The notes below the pieces were generated by a model, which did not search any database, was not told where the DNA came from, and saw only the letters and a list, made by a program, of their open reading frames with translations. A stretch of 64,000 nucleotides of DNA from Prostheceraeus crozeri. Its lineage: Eukaryota > Platyhelminthes > Polycladida > Euryleptidae. Every line of letters starts with the position of its first letter. Within the stretch, counting starts at the first letter, position 1. Positions 53,880 through 63,109 of the stretch are shown here, one piece after another. The translations under genes were made by a program, and so were the position numbers. Where the stretch lies: the NCBI GenBank assembly GCA_907163375.1, contig CAJQUW010011630.1, forward strand, positions 62,001 through 126,000, written 5' to 3'.

Positions 53880-54497
53880 ATGGATTTCAGACTTCAATGC
53901 GATAAAGTTCTGACTGTATCAGGTCCATCTCATGCAGGTAAAACTGTTTTCACGCTGAATTTATTGGATAAAAGAAGGGAGTTGTTTAAGGAACCTATCA
54001 ATCGAGTGATTTGGTGTTATGGTATTTATCAACCGTCGCTGTTTCAGGAATTGCGAAGTCGCAACTTTATTCGACATGAAGGAATTATTGCAGTGGATAA
54101 ACTTCAGTCTAATGATGTTGTTGTATTGGATGATTTATTAAAAGAAAGTAAGAATTCAAAAGATGTTACAGATATGTTCACTCGCGCAGCACATCATAAA
54201 AGGTGTTTTATCATCTATATCACACAAAATTTGTTTCCTGATGGAAAAGAAGCTCGTACACGAAACCTGAATACACACTATTATGCTATTTTCAAGAATC
54301 CGCGAGATAAAAGTCAATTTGAAATTTTAGCGCGACAAGTTGCACCCAGAGGATCAAAAGCCTTAATTGAAATTTTTCAAGCAGCTACTGAAAAACCATA
54401 CGGTTACTTATTCATTGACTTTACGCAAGAGTGTCCGGAAGAATTTAGATTTCGAAGTGATATTTTGAAAACTCCCATGATTATCTACAAACTATGA
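53880..54497 (+). CDS. Polinton packaging ATPase (FtsK/HerA type)
   Basis: Genome-packaging motor of the virion. The Walker A motif is SGPSHAGKTVF and Walker B is DVVVLDDLL, followed by an arginine-containing RCFIIYITQNLF strand typical of the A32-like family. The ATG at 53880 is preferred; upstream residues in the same frame overlap the previous gene and lack an ATG. The length of about 206 residues is usual for Polinton ATPases. The frame is uninterrupted. The stop overlaps the next ATG by four bases. Confidence 0.85.
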   Translation: MDFRLQCDKVLTVSGPSHAGKTVFTLNLLDKRRELFKEPINRVIWCYGIYQPSLFQELRSRNFIRHEGIIAVDKLQSNDVVVLDDLLKESKNSKDVTDMFTRAAHHKRCFIIYITQNLFPDGKEARTRNLNTHYYAIFKNPRDKSQFEILARQVAPRGSKALIEIFQAATEKPYGYLFIDFTQECPEEFRFRSDILKTPMIIYKL

Positions 54498-55185
54498 GTT
54501 CTTATTCTCGCATGATTGTTATTCCTCAGGATGAATATGTACAATTGACTGCCATGCAGGAAGTAAAGCAACCTCTTGCAAATCAAATGTATAGGAAAGA
54601 AATAGATTATCAGCAAAATGTTCACATCAAAGATCCACATCGTGCTGTATTATTACAATCGGAAACTGTTGAGCAATTGAAAAATTTGAAGAATAAGATG
54701 CGTGACTCTGTATCTACTGCTACACCTTTAGCATCTCGCGCACATGCCATATCTCTTTTCAACAGTATTGAACCCCATCTCAATGTAAATGATAGAGGAG
54801 AAATCATTACAGATGAAAATAAAGTGATTGATGCTTCACGTTATGAAGACTTGATTCAGTATGCGACACGTAGAAAGCGCCGTCAGGGCTATGTTCCACC
54901 TGGTTGGTCATACTTTCTTAAACTATTGAAAAGCATAATGTACCAAAATTTGCTTTGAATAATGAGACATTGAAAGAACTTGATTCAACAGTGGCTACTG
55001 CTCCAATGCTTCAGACGATGAAAATGCCAACAAATTGGTTTAAGACGTCACCTGCTACATCCCCTCCCACACTCACTAAGCAAACAAGAGGAAGAACTCG
55101 ACGTAGATCTACATCACCACTAAAACTAGTAAAAGGAAAACGTAAAACAGCTCCTCCCAGGAAATACATGTTCTCATACTATTAA
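54494..55185 (+). CDS. Conserved Polinton protein of unknown function with basic tail
   Basis: Starts inside the ATPase stop (ATGA overlap). The beginning, YSRMIVIPQDEYVQLTAM, matches a widespread Polinton protein that begins with an I.P..EY..L motif. The C-terminal part is Thr/Pro/Arg/Lys-rich (QTRGRTRRRSTSPLKLVKG), suggesting nucleic-acid binding. The gene appears to be interrupted about once. Its placement after the ATPase is typical of the family. Confidence 0.55.
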
Positions 55186-55186
55186 T

Positions 55187-55402
55187 ATGAAGCAGATGTG
55201 TTGCCTGCCTTGTAATGAGCCGCCAGAGGTGAATGTCGTTGTCACTTGCACTTGCTGCGCCAGCTCTCACAATGAAACCCCTAAGCAATGTGAACACGAT
55301 CGCAAAACCGCTAAAGCTAAATGCTGCAGTTGTTGTAAATGTAGAAAGGCAAGAAAACAAAAAGATGAGAAGGAGGAAAAAGAGTCAGTCGTCATCGGCT
55401 GA
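55187..55402 (+). CDS. Small cysteine-rich ORF overlapping the integrase start
   Basis: A 71-codon frame with MKQMCCLPCNEP, VTCTCCASSHN, CEHDR and KCCSCCKCRKARK, so about 13 of its first 57 residues are Cys. The pattern is zinc- or metallothionein-like. It overlaps the integrase N-terminal coding region in another frame. It could be a real small metal-binding protein or a chance frame; the density of cysteines favours the former slightly. Confidence 0.4.
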   Translation: MKQMCCLPCNEPPEVNVVVTCTCCASSHNETPKQCEHDRKTAKAKCCSCCKCRKARKQKDEKEEKESVVIG

Positions 55403-56453
55403 ACGTTTGAAGTCAATCTATTATGATGTAAAACATCCGGCAGGATTTGCATCTATCAAGAAATTATCAAAAGCGAGTGGTCTTCCACAATCACAAGTGA
55501 AACGATGGTTAAAGGGTCATGCTACCTATACACTCCACAAACAAGCGAAAAAGAAGTACCGCACCCGCCATTATATTGTTCATGACATCGATGAACAGTG
55601 GCAAGCAGATTTGTGTGATGTTGCCTCCATTTCAAAACATAATTCGGGCAATAATTTTATTTTAACCGTCATTGATATTTTCTCGCGTTATGCGTGGGCT
55701 CAACCTTTAAAAACTAAAGAAGGGAAAGGAGTAGCAAAAGCATTCCAAACAATTTTTCGAGAAGGTCGCATTCCAAAAAGAATTCAGAGTGATCAAGGAA
55801 AAGAGTTTGAAAATCAGCATGTAAGAAGATTATTTGAGAGGCATGACATTGAGTTGTTTAGTGTAAAGAGTGCTTATAAAGATGCACTCGTTGAACGTTT
55901 TAATCGCACATTAAAAAATCGCTTGTGGCGACATTTTACTGCCAACTTGACACAAAATTGGACAAAGGTTCAACAAGATACACTCCATGCCTACAATCAC
56001 TCTATCCATCGTTCTATTGGACTCAGACCAGTAGATGTAAATGCTGACAATGTAGATAAAGTGCGCGAATCATTCCAACGTAAACGCACTCATGTGAAAT
56101 GTGATGTGAAAATTGGTGATAAAGTTCGTATCTCAAAAGTGAAAAGTGTTTTTGCTAAAGGGTACCTTCCGAATTGGACAGAGGAGGTATTTACAGTATC
56201 AAGGATTGATCAAAAAGACTCTCCCACCACCTACAAGTTGAAAGATTACGATAATGAAGAAATTGAGGGTAGCTTTTACCGCGATGAGATTGAGGTAGTC
56301 ACTGAAAGTGAAACATATTTGGTAGAGAAAATCATTCGATGTAAAAAACGGCAAGGTGAAGAATGGTGTCTTGTTAAATGGACTGGTTATCCTTCAAGTA
56401 TGAACTCTTGGATGCGTCGTGCCGACATCTTTCATCTAAGTGATCGACAGTGA
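55365..56453 (+). CDS. Polinton integrase (rve) with C-terminal chromodomain
   Basis: Retrovirus-like DDE integrase that inserts the element DNA. The catalytic triad lies in WQADLCDV, RIQSDQGKEFEN and ALVERFNRTLKNRLW, the D,D-35-E layout. A chromodomain follows (YLVEKIIRCKKRQGEEWCLV, KWTGYPSSMNSW), which may direct integration to chromatin. The start is set at the ATG of MRRRKKSQ because the upstream part of the open frame overlaps the cysteine-rich ORF and lacks family character. The frame is uninterrupted. Confidence 0.9.
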   Translation: MRRRKKSQSSSAERLKSIYYDVKHPAGFASIKKLSKASGLPQSQVKRWLKGHATYTLHKQAKKKYRTRHYIVHDIDEQWQADLCDVASISKHNSGNNFILTVIDIFSRYAWAQPLKTKEGKGVAKAFQTIFREGRIPKRIQSDQGKEFENQHVRRLFERHDIELFSVKSAYKDALVERFNRTLKNRLWRHFTANLTQNWTKVQQDTLHAYNHSIHRSIGLRPVDVNADNVDKVRESFQRKRTHVKCDVKIGDKVRISKVKSVFAKGYLPNWTEEVFTVSRIDQKDSPTTYKLKDYDNEEIEGSFYRDEIEVVTESETYLVEKIIRCKKRQGEEWCLVKWTGYPSSMNSWMRRADIFHLSDRQ

Positions 56454-56494
56454 TTCATGCAAAGTTGTAACTAACAATGTTTAGGGTTTGAGCT

Positions 56495-56949
56495 ATGAAT
56501 CCAACTGCCTCATTTTATTCACGACCCTCCTATGTAAGTGGTGGAGGAGAAATTTACATCGGTGCTCGCCGCCAACGTGGAGGTAGCATACTTGGTGCAC
56601 TGAAATCTGTTGTAGCACCTCTCATATCCAATGTCGGTAGATCTTTAAAACGAAATGTTTTAAGTAATGCCGTTGGCTTTGCTGGTGATGTTGCTAGTGA
56701 TCTTTCCAGAGGTAGAAGTTTTAAGAGCAGTTTGTTGAATCGTGGGAAGGAACGCGGTTTAAATCATTGAAGCAGACCTTCGCTGGTGTTACTCAAGGAA
56801 AGAAATCACCTAAACGAATGAATAAAGGAAGGAGGAAACATCGCGGAGCTGGTAAGGTGCGATCTTCAGTCAAAAGGCATTCACGCAAACGTCGCAGAGG
56901 CTCTAATCATTCATCAGGCGCTAAACGACGACGCTGCCATAATTTCTAA
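56495..56949 (+). CDS. Membrane-active minor capsid-type protein plus basic tail region
   Basis: The first part reads SGGGEIYIGARRQRGGSILG, then VGRSLKRNVLSNAVGFAGDV, the glycine-rich start and amphipathic middle of the Polinton protein compared with adenovirus pVI/pX. A very basic stretch (KGRRKHRGAGKVR, KRRRGSNHSSGAKRRR) follows in an overlapping frame. It may be a separate core-like protein or the tail of the first. Position before the capsid gene is typical. Confidence 0.6.
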
Positions 56950-56951
56950 TC

Positions 56952-58228
56952 ATGGAGTGTAAAACTTCCGGGTTTTGTTTGTTTGATCAACAAGCCATAC
57001 AGACAGATATTCTTAGTTCAAGTATTGTAGATTATCATCCTCGAACAGCTGAGAATGCTGGCCCCATTGAATTTGTTATTCCTGGTGGTAGTGATGACTA
57101 CATAGATTTGAGTTATGCGATGGTTGATTTGAGGTTTAGAATTCAGCAAGCAGATGGACCTGCTATTGACGATGCACATAAAGTTGGACTGAGCAATTTA
57201 CCATTGACTACATTACTTGGCGATGTTTCTCTAACTATTGGAGAGCAGCAGGTGGAAGGTGGTCAAAGCGATTATCCCTATAAATCATATTTCAATCATG
57301 TATCACAGTTTCATCCAGCAGCACAAAAAAGTCATATGGAAGCCATGGGATGGTACAGAGATGAAGCAGGAAAATTTGATGCTGAAACAAACAGTGGCTT
57401 TGTAAAGTGATCTGCTATGATTAAAGATAGTAAAGTATGTCAGCTATATGGTCCGCTGAATTTAGACTTCTTTAGACAGTCAAAGTTTTTACTCTGTAAT
57501 ACCAGCATACGACTCAAGCTGACATTGAATAAGCCTGAATTTGCGCTGAATGCATTTGCTAAAGTTGACAATTTAGAATTCATGTGGAAGATATTGCACT
57601 TTACATTCGTCGAGTAGTACCGAATCCAAGTGTCATTAGAGGGCATGCTGAAGGTCTTAACCGCCAAAATGCCATTTACCCCATTCAGCATACAAAGCTT
57701 CTCACCTTTACAATTCCGAAAGATCAAAAGAGTTTCATGAAAGATGGCCTCTTTCCATCGGAAGCACCGAAGCTCCTCATGATGGCAATGGTTGAAAATG
57801 ATGCATTTAATGGTAATATAAAGAAGAATCCTTTAAATTTTAAACACAATCAGTTAAGTGAAATTGCTTTACGTGTAAATGGTGTGAGTCATCCTGGTCC
57901 ACCCTACAAACCAGATTTTGCTTCGGATCAATTTATGCGCAGTTATGTTGATTTTATGGATGTCTTTGGCTTTTACAATACGGATGACACCAACGGACTG
58001 ACTATGAAAGAGTTTAAGAGTGGATATACTATTTATGCATTTGATTTGACTGCTGACAGCGATATTAGTGCACCCTATCGTCAAGCGAACGTGCCTGATA
58101 ATATTCGTTTGGATTTGACGTTCAAAAGAACACTACCTGAGACGATCAATGTATTAATTTATGCAGTCTTCGATTCAAACATTGAAATTACAAAGTATCG
58201 TGACGTGATTCTTCAGTATAATCGTTAA
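56952..58228 (+). pseudogene. Polinton major capsid protein (double jelly-roll, hexon-like)
   Basis: Similar in order and length (about 425 codons) to the capsid-type protein often annotated F54H12.2-like. Segments include PIEFVIPGGSDDYIDLSYAM near the start, VEGGQSDYPYKSYFNHVSQF, then VRGHAEGLN-type and NPLNFKHNQLSEIALRVNG, and finally GYTIYAFDLTADSD and NVLIYAVFDSNIEITKYRD. Assignment to the double jelly-roll fold is from family knowledge. The copy is broken, with about two interruptions. The stop overlaps the protease ATG. Confidence 0.75.
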
Positions 58229-58689
58229 TGAGTTGGTTGACTGCTGACGATATTAAAACTAAAGTACAGCGTAATGCAGACGAAGCGACGTTGAAAGCTT
58301 TCGATAATGTCTATTCGCTCGATACCTTACCACCTGCAGTAAATCACTATCCCATCTTTATTGTGCTAAACACTCATTCGCAGAATTTAGGCGGTGAGCA
58401 TTGGAAAGCGATCTTTATTGGAGAAGACCGACGTGGTGAACTATTTGACTCTCTTGCTCAACCTCCAAATATACCAACACAGCAGTGGTTGAGAAAACAT
58501 ACGCGTCAATATCAGCGAAATGAACGCATACTACAACATCCACTTTCATCAACGTGTGGTGCTTTTGTACTGTACTTCATCTTAAAACGTTTACATGTAT
58601 CTCGATTTGTATCTGTTATTCAAAACTTTTCATGTAATCCATCCTCTAATGAAAAAATGATTTGTAAGTTCTATCATGATTTGAAATAA
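58228..58689 (+). CDS. Polinton cysteine protease (adenain type)
   Basis: Maturation protease, cleaving virion precursors. 153 codons, uninterrupted. His is in GGEHWKAIF, the acidic partner in GELFDSLAQPP, and the nucleophile Cys in SSTCGAFVLYFI, the His-Asp/Glu-Cys order of adenain. It begins one base before the end of the capsid gene. Its stop codon is part of AATAAA, so coding and polyadenylation signals overlap. Confidence 0.85.
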   Translation: MSWLTADDIKTKVQRNADEATLKAFDNVYSLDTLPPAVNHYPIFIVLNTHSQNLGGEHWKAIFIGEDRRGELFDSLAQPPNIPTQQWLRKHTRQYQRNERILQHPLSSTCGAFVLYFILKRLHVSRFVSVIQNFSCNPSSNEKMICKFYHDLK

Positions 58690-58719
58690 AAACATCATGT
58701 TGGAAAATTGTTTTTTATT
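58685..58719. terminator. Convergent overlapping polyadenylation signals
   Basis: AATAAA at 58685-58690 overlaps the protease stop (plus strand). TTTATT at 58714-58719 gives AATAAA on the minus strand at the end of the TBP-like gene. The two transcripts would end within about 30 bases of each other. Confidence 0.6.
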
Positions 58720-59256
58720 TTACAATCCGCTGGGTACGTACATACTCGATGAGATAGTCTAGGATCACATTTGCTTGTACATGAGATTTTAGTCCAGTAA
58801 TGATCAGTTTACTATTGTGAAAGATTGCCACATGCACAGGTAACCAACAACTAATGAGAGCTGCAGGAAAAAGTTCGGGTTCATAACACAAATTGTAACT
58901 GCTGGTACGAATCTTCAAAAATGATACACTTTCACTCAATTGAGTAGAGATCACCATATTTTCCACAGTCAGATTCGACATCACACACCTCTCCCTCTTC
59001 CATATCCGACGTAGTAGTCTCTGTAGCTCTAAGCGCATTGACTGCGCCGATGAATAAGGGCGCCGAGAATCTGTACAGTCCCATTTGGGAAGAGTTGAAG
59101 ATTCCGTGAATTGTTCATCTTCACCACTAACATTTGAGGACGGCCCGGGTAATACTTGCTGTTTGGAAGGTGTTGGTGTAATGTTGTGAGATCGATTTTG
59201 GTGTAGAGTCTGAAGCGACGGAGAATGTTGACGATGGTGTAGCGATGGCGCTTCAT
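58715..59256 (-). CDS. TATA-binding-protein-like protein of the Polinton, two repeats
   Basis: Two successive segments each resemble half of the TBP saddle. The first has LYTKIDLTTLHQHLPNSKY, YPGRPQMLVVKM and NLQLFPNGTVQILGA. The second has LTVENMVISTQL, YNLCYEPELFPAALISCWL and HVAIFHNSKLIITGLKSH, equivalent to the TBP phrases YEPELFPGLIYR, IF.SGKIV.TGAK. TBP nucleates transcription at TATA boxes, so an element-encoded version could direct late transcription from its own promoters (inference). The two repeats lie in adjacent, slightly overlapping frames, so the gene does not read as one frame here. It is the last gene of a tight minus-strand cluster. Confidence 0.65.
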
Positions 59257-59314
59257 GATGAAAAAATGAGTAAATTGAGCGATGTACCTTCCTTTTATAC
59301 TTCTCCCAACTACC

Positions 59315-59578
59315 TTAATGAAATGTGAAGTTAGTATGGAGTTGGGAATGATAGAGTTGAATTCGCCGTTTGTTGACGCGCAACCAGATGTGATTTCCAA
59401 TACGTGAATGTCTTTTCATATAGAAGTATTTCAAATCCTTCATGATATGATGTAGAGATTGAAAATGACGATAAGATAAAGCAAACTCTCTTCTCACATT
59501 TCCAGTTGAATCTTTGAAATAGACGTTTCGATCATGATCCGTTTCAATACGTTGTAGGGAATCTAATTTCCAACTCAT
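59315..59578 (-). CDS. Small protein with weak PC4-like signature, copy 1
   Basis: 87 codons. MSWKLDSLQRI..DHDRNV is followed by FKDSTGNVRREFALSYRHFQ and LHHIMKDLKYF. The pattern (charged strand, then G.. R.F.L...F..L..I) recalls the transcription coactivator PC4/p15 phrase G.SL...QW..L...I, a single-stranded-DNA-binding fold. The match is weak and needs a structure-based search. It lies 58 bases upstream of the TBP-like start and 66 bases downstream of its paralogue. Confidence 0.4.
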   Translation of the reverse strand: MSWKLDSLQRIETDHDRNVYFKDSTGNVRREFALSYRHFQSLHHIMKDLKYFYMKRHSRIGNHIWLRVNKRRIQLYHSQLHTNFTFH

Positions 59579-59644
59579 GATGCGTGGTAGTCATGTCTGA
59601 TTAAGATTTGCATAGTAGGGCGATGAACTCACGACGAATAAATG

Positions 59645-59950
59645 TCATGATGGAGCGATGTATGTATCTTCTATACTTCTCCCAATTGTATTTGCGGAAT
59701 GAGAATGGCAGATTTGAATTTCATTTCTGTAATGTTGAAGCCAAACTTGATCACCCAAGGAGATGAATCTTAATGTTTCAAAATATTCCAAATCCCTCAT
59801 GATATCCTTGAGGTTGACAAATTGTCGCCATGTTAATGTAATACCTCTTGATGTATGACCATGAGAATTTTTGAAATGTACGTTTCCATCACGATCAACT
59901 CTGATATATTGTAGAGAGTCCAAAATCCAAGTCTTCATGATGTTATGCAA
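59645..59950 (-). CDS. Small protein with weak PC4-like signature, copy 2
   Basis: 101 codons; the internal ATG at 59938 (MKTWILDSLQ) aligns with the start of copy 1 and is preferred. Shared features with copy 1 are LDSLQ.I..D.D.NV.FK.S, RGITLTWRQFVNLKDIMRDL, LG..VWL and the ending IQ.CHS. The pair is therefore a tandem duplication. The first ATG lies only 23 bases from the ATG of the divergent structural gene, so the two must share a compact promoter. Confidence 0.45.
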   Translation of the reverse strand: MHNIMKTWILDSLQYIRVDRDGNVHFKNSHGHTSRGITLTWRQFVNLKDIMRDLEYFETLRFISLGDQVWLQHYRNEIQICHSHSANTIGRSIEDTYIAPS

Positions 59951-59973
59951 AGTCGCAGATCAGCAATATAAAA
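59951..59973. promoter_or_regulatory. Compact divergent promoter region
   Basis: Only 23 bases separate the minus-strand start at 59950 from the plus-strand ATG at 59974. AATATAAAAATG places a TATA-like string directly before the plus ATG. If it is a true TATA box, transcripts would start inside the coding region, so regulatory sites probably extend into the genes. Confidence 0.35.
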
Positions 59974-61371
59974 ATGTCGTTTTATCATATTTTGCTTAGC
60001 AATGCGGCCGCAAATAGATTTGCTAGTAATCGAGCCGCAATCGTTTCTACTCCCATTGATCATACACAACAGCTAAATGGAAATTGGGAAGTGGGTGTCA
60101 CTCAACTTGTTTATAGCAACTGTGTCTATACTTTTGATCATGAGGTGATGACTATTAATATGAGACGCACAGCTGCTTACCAATGTGAAAAGGGCTGCCG
60201 AGTATACATTCCACAGTGGCCAAAGAAAGATCTCTTATCATGTAAAAAGTTTATATATGATTTCCTAAATAAAGCGTGTAAACATATTGTCCAATTTACT
60301 CCGCACAATGATGATTATAATTATGTACATCATGTAGTTGAGAAAGATTGGATTGTTGGTTTAAGTTCAAGTTTAAGAAATGATTTAGGTTACCTCGCTA
60401 GCGCCTTAACAAGTTATGATAATTTTAACGTTAATTACCACATAAGTGGTCATAAACAGTTAATATATCGAGAGGAAGCTTATTATGTAGATCTTATTCC
60501 AAGAAATGAGAAGACGTTGGTGAAGAAGATTGTGATTAAGCCAAGAAAGACAAACATGACTCCTGAAACATTATTGAAGAAATTTAATTATCTCCTTCGA
60601 GTTGATGGTAAACAAGTGGCAACATTGACTTATATCAAATCATCTAATCATATTGCAATAAGTAAATTAAATGATGATAATCTAGTATTAGTTTGTTCAA
60701 AAGATTTTCATCAGTTCTTACGACATCATTCTGCAGCTGTTCATGGAAAATTTGATATGCAACATTTACCATGTGAAAGGTCAAATCAATTTGATGCAGA
60801 ATGGAGCGTATCTTTATACAGAAAGTGTGTAGAGCCTTTAGATGGTATCTTACATGAAACAAGAGTGTTGATGCCTCGCATTATTACTTCAGTTAAATTG
60901 GTTGTAGATTATTTAAATGAAGTGATTAATGATCAACATATTTCATTTTCTGAAAAAGAAGGTACTTTGTCTCTCACTATAAGTGGAAAAGGTATTGAAC
61001 TAATTATGGATAAAACTCTAATGGACATTTTGGGTTTTGATCAAAATATCTTTAAAAGTGGTACTGTAACCAAAGCTAGCGCAGACATGTCGCTATCACG
61101 TCGTATTAACTATTTTCAGATATATTCCAATATTGGTGAAGATGTACGTGTGGGAGATGTTGAAGCTCCATTGCTAGCAATGATACCATACCAGCCAAAA
61201 AGCTGCAGTATTTTATCTGAGCATACTTTCAAGAAAGTGCATTATACAAAGCTGAAATCAAACTACATCCCACAAATTGATATTGCAATTTATGACGATG
61301 CTGGTGCGTTGATTCCTTTTCATAAAGATGCTGTGACAAGTATCACACTCCATTTCCGAATGAAGAGTTAA
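59974..61371 (+). CDS. Large Polinton structural protein, copy 1
   Basis: 465 codons, uninterrupted. The start MSFYHILLSNAAANRF..N and LNGNWEVGVTQLVYSN matches a conserved Polinton protein beginning SFYL.LPSN.S...F..N with L.G.WEVGL..I.Y. The end YIPQIDIAIYDDAGALIPFH and TSITLHFRMKS matches its C-terminus (I.I.D..G..IPF..G.V..TLHFR). Its virion role is not established; it may be a minor capsid or fibre-like protein. A diverged second copy follows directly. Confidence 0.75.
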   Translation: MSFYHILLSNAAANRFASNRAAIVSTPIDHTQQLNGNWEVGVTQLVYSNCVYTFDHEVMTINMRRTAAYQCEKGCRVYIPQWPKKDLLSCKKFIYDFLNKACKHIVQFTPHNDDYNYVHHVVEKDWIVGLSSSLRNDLGYLASALTSYDNFNVNYHISGHKQLIYREEAYYVDLIPRNEKTLVKKIVIKPRKTNMTPETLLKKFNYLLRVDGKQVATLTYIKSSNHIAISKLNDDNLVLVCSKDFHQFLRHHSAAVHGKFDMQHLPCERSNQFDAEWSVSLYRKCVEPLDGILHETRVLMPRIITSVKLVVDYLNEVINDQHISFSEKEGTLSLTISGKGIELIMDKTLMDILGFDQNIFKSGTVTKASADMSLSRRINYFQIYSNIGEDVRVGDVEAPLLAMIPYQPKSCSILSEHTFKKVHYTKLKSNYIPQIDIAIYDDAGALIPFHKDAVTSITLHFRMKS

Positions 61372-61409
61372 TGCAAAAGTATGCTAATATATTTTCCAAT
61401 GTGAATAAT

Positions 61410-62930
61410 ATGGAAAGTGAAAATAAGGACTCGTTTCTAATCTACTTGCCCAGTAATGCTTCTATGAATAAATTTCCCAAAAATAAACCATCAGACTATC
61501 GAGTAGAATTAAATCGTCCACTACATTTAGAAGGTGAATGGGAGGTTGACGTTTCTAGTATTTGCTATGATAGCAATATTCAGAATGCGAATGATTTGGA
61601 AGAAATGATATTGACTCCTCGCACCCATGATGGAATAACGATGAATAATGCATTCCAGTTCCCATAAAATTTAACATCAGATGGAAAGTGGAACTATGAA
61701 TGGATTCAGATAAAATCAGATTCTTATGAACCATTTGGGAATGAGAAAATTATTAAGGCATTCAATAGTGGTAATACTTCCATCATGAAGAATAAAAATC
61801 AGAGAGCTTATGAGTTTACTATCTATCATTGGAGTGGGAGACAGTTCCTTCGCTTTCATTCTTTTACTAAAGGTCTTACACTGAGGTTGGATAATGAATT
61901 CTATCCACATCTTGGTTTTGGTCATGGACTACATCTAACGTGAATTGCTACTGCAATTGCTAAAAAAGTTTATTCAAATCGAATCAACAAATTTCATTAT
62001 AGATTTAAAATATTTGATGAAGATGTTGTAGAATGTGAAGAACGCATCATTTTGAAAAAGCGTGGTGTTCAACCTTTATCACTTATTGAGTTAGTAAAAC
62101 GATGGAATGAGACTGTGGGTAAGAAGTACGGAGAGAAAATTATGGCGGACAAAAATAAGTTGGTTATTCAGAAATATAATGACAAACTTACAGTTTATTT
62201 CTCTCCAACCTTGCGCCATTTTGTAAGACATTATACACCTATTATTGGAAGCGGTGTGGTGTATGCTTCTCATGAATATCACACTAAGGCTGATTCAGTT
62301 AATGATGAATGGTGGGTGGACATCTATGGTGATCGCATCAAGAAAATTTACCAGTCTTATGAAGAATCTAAAGTTGCTATCAATATAATGCCGCGTCTAT
62401 ATCATACAGTTGAAAGCTTCATTCATGTAGTAAATCCTTATATACAACAGAAGTTGAAGCATGTGATGAAAAGTAAATATGATGTAAAGACACAACACAT
62501 TTCGTTTTCAATTGAAAATCAACGCGTTGTTCTGAAACTGGGTGATGACATTCAATGTCAATTGAGTAAAAATTTGAAAAAACTCTTTGGTTTTTCAATG
62601 CTACAAACTGTGTTTACTGCTGCGCATACGATTGGTATAGAAACACCAATGACACTTGATAAACATGAACAGCACCTTTACATTCAAAGTGATTTGATTC
62701 TACCTATTTCTGTTGGTGAGAAAAAAGAATACATTTTACGCGATTTCATTCATGATAAAGACGCTTCATATGGAATAGTCGAGAAGATGTTTGAATCTAT
62801 TTTCTATCATCCCATCGTCAAACAAACTATACCCTCTATTGCTATCAAAATTACCAATGGTTTACAAGAGTGCATCCATGTGAAAGATACTAAATCCCTC
62901 GTAACTTTAGTGTTTCGGAAAACAAAGTGA
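61410..62930 (+). pseudogene. Large Polinton structural protein, copy 2
   Basis: Begins MESENKDSFLIYLPSNASMN with LHLEGEWEVDVSSICYD, the same family start as copy 1, and ends TIPSIAIKITNGL and KSLVTLVFRKTK. The order of internal segments follows copy 1 (for example a FSMLQTVF segment equivalent to its MDILGFDQNIF). It is broken, with about two interruptions, while copy 1 is open. The family start overlaps the end region of copy 1 by a few tens of bases. Confidence 0.65.
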
Positions 62931-62945
62931 AGTCATTGTGATATG

Positions 62946-62959
62946 TTTATTGAAATAAA
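62946..62959. terminator. Back-to-back polyadenylation signals
   Basis: TTTATTGAAATAAA provides AATAAA on both strands, between the convergent ends of structural copy 2 (plus) and the polymerase gene (minus, stop about 160 bases away). Confidence 0.5.
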
Positions 62960-63109
62960 AATATGTATATGAAAAAGTCTTTTCACAGATATAGGGGGAA
63001 TGAGCTGACTGTAGGCATATATTCACAAGGAAGAAGCGATCTCATGCGATACATAAAACAACCTTGTATATCTACAAAAAGCAACATCAAAATACTGAGT
63101 TAAAGTTGA

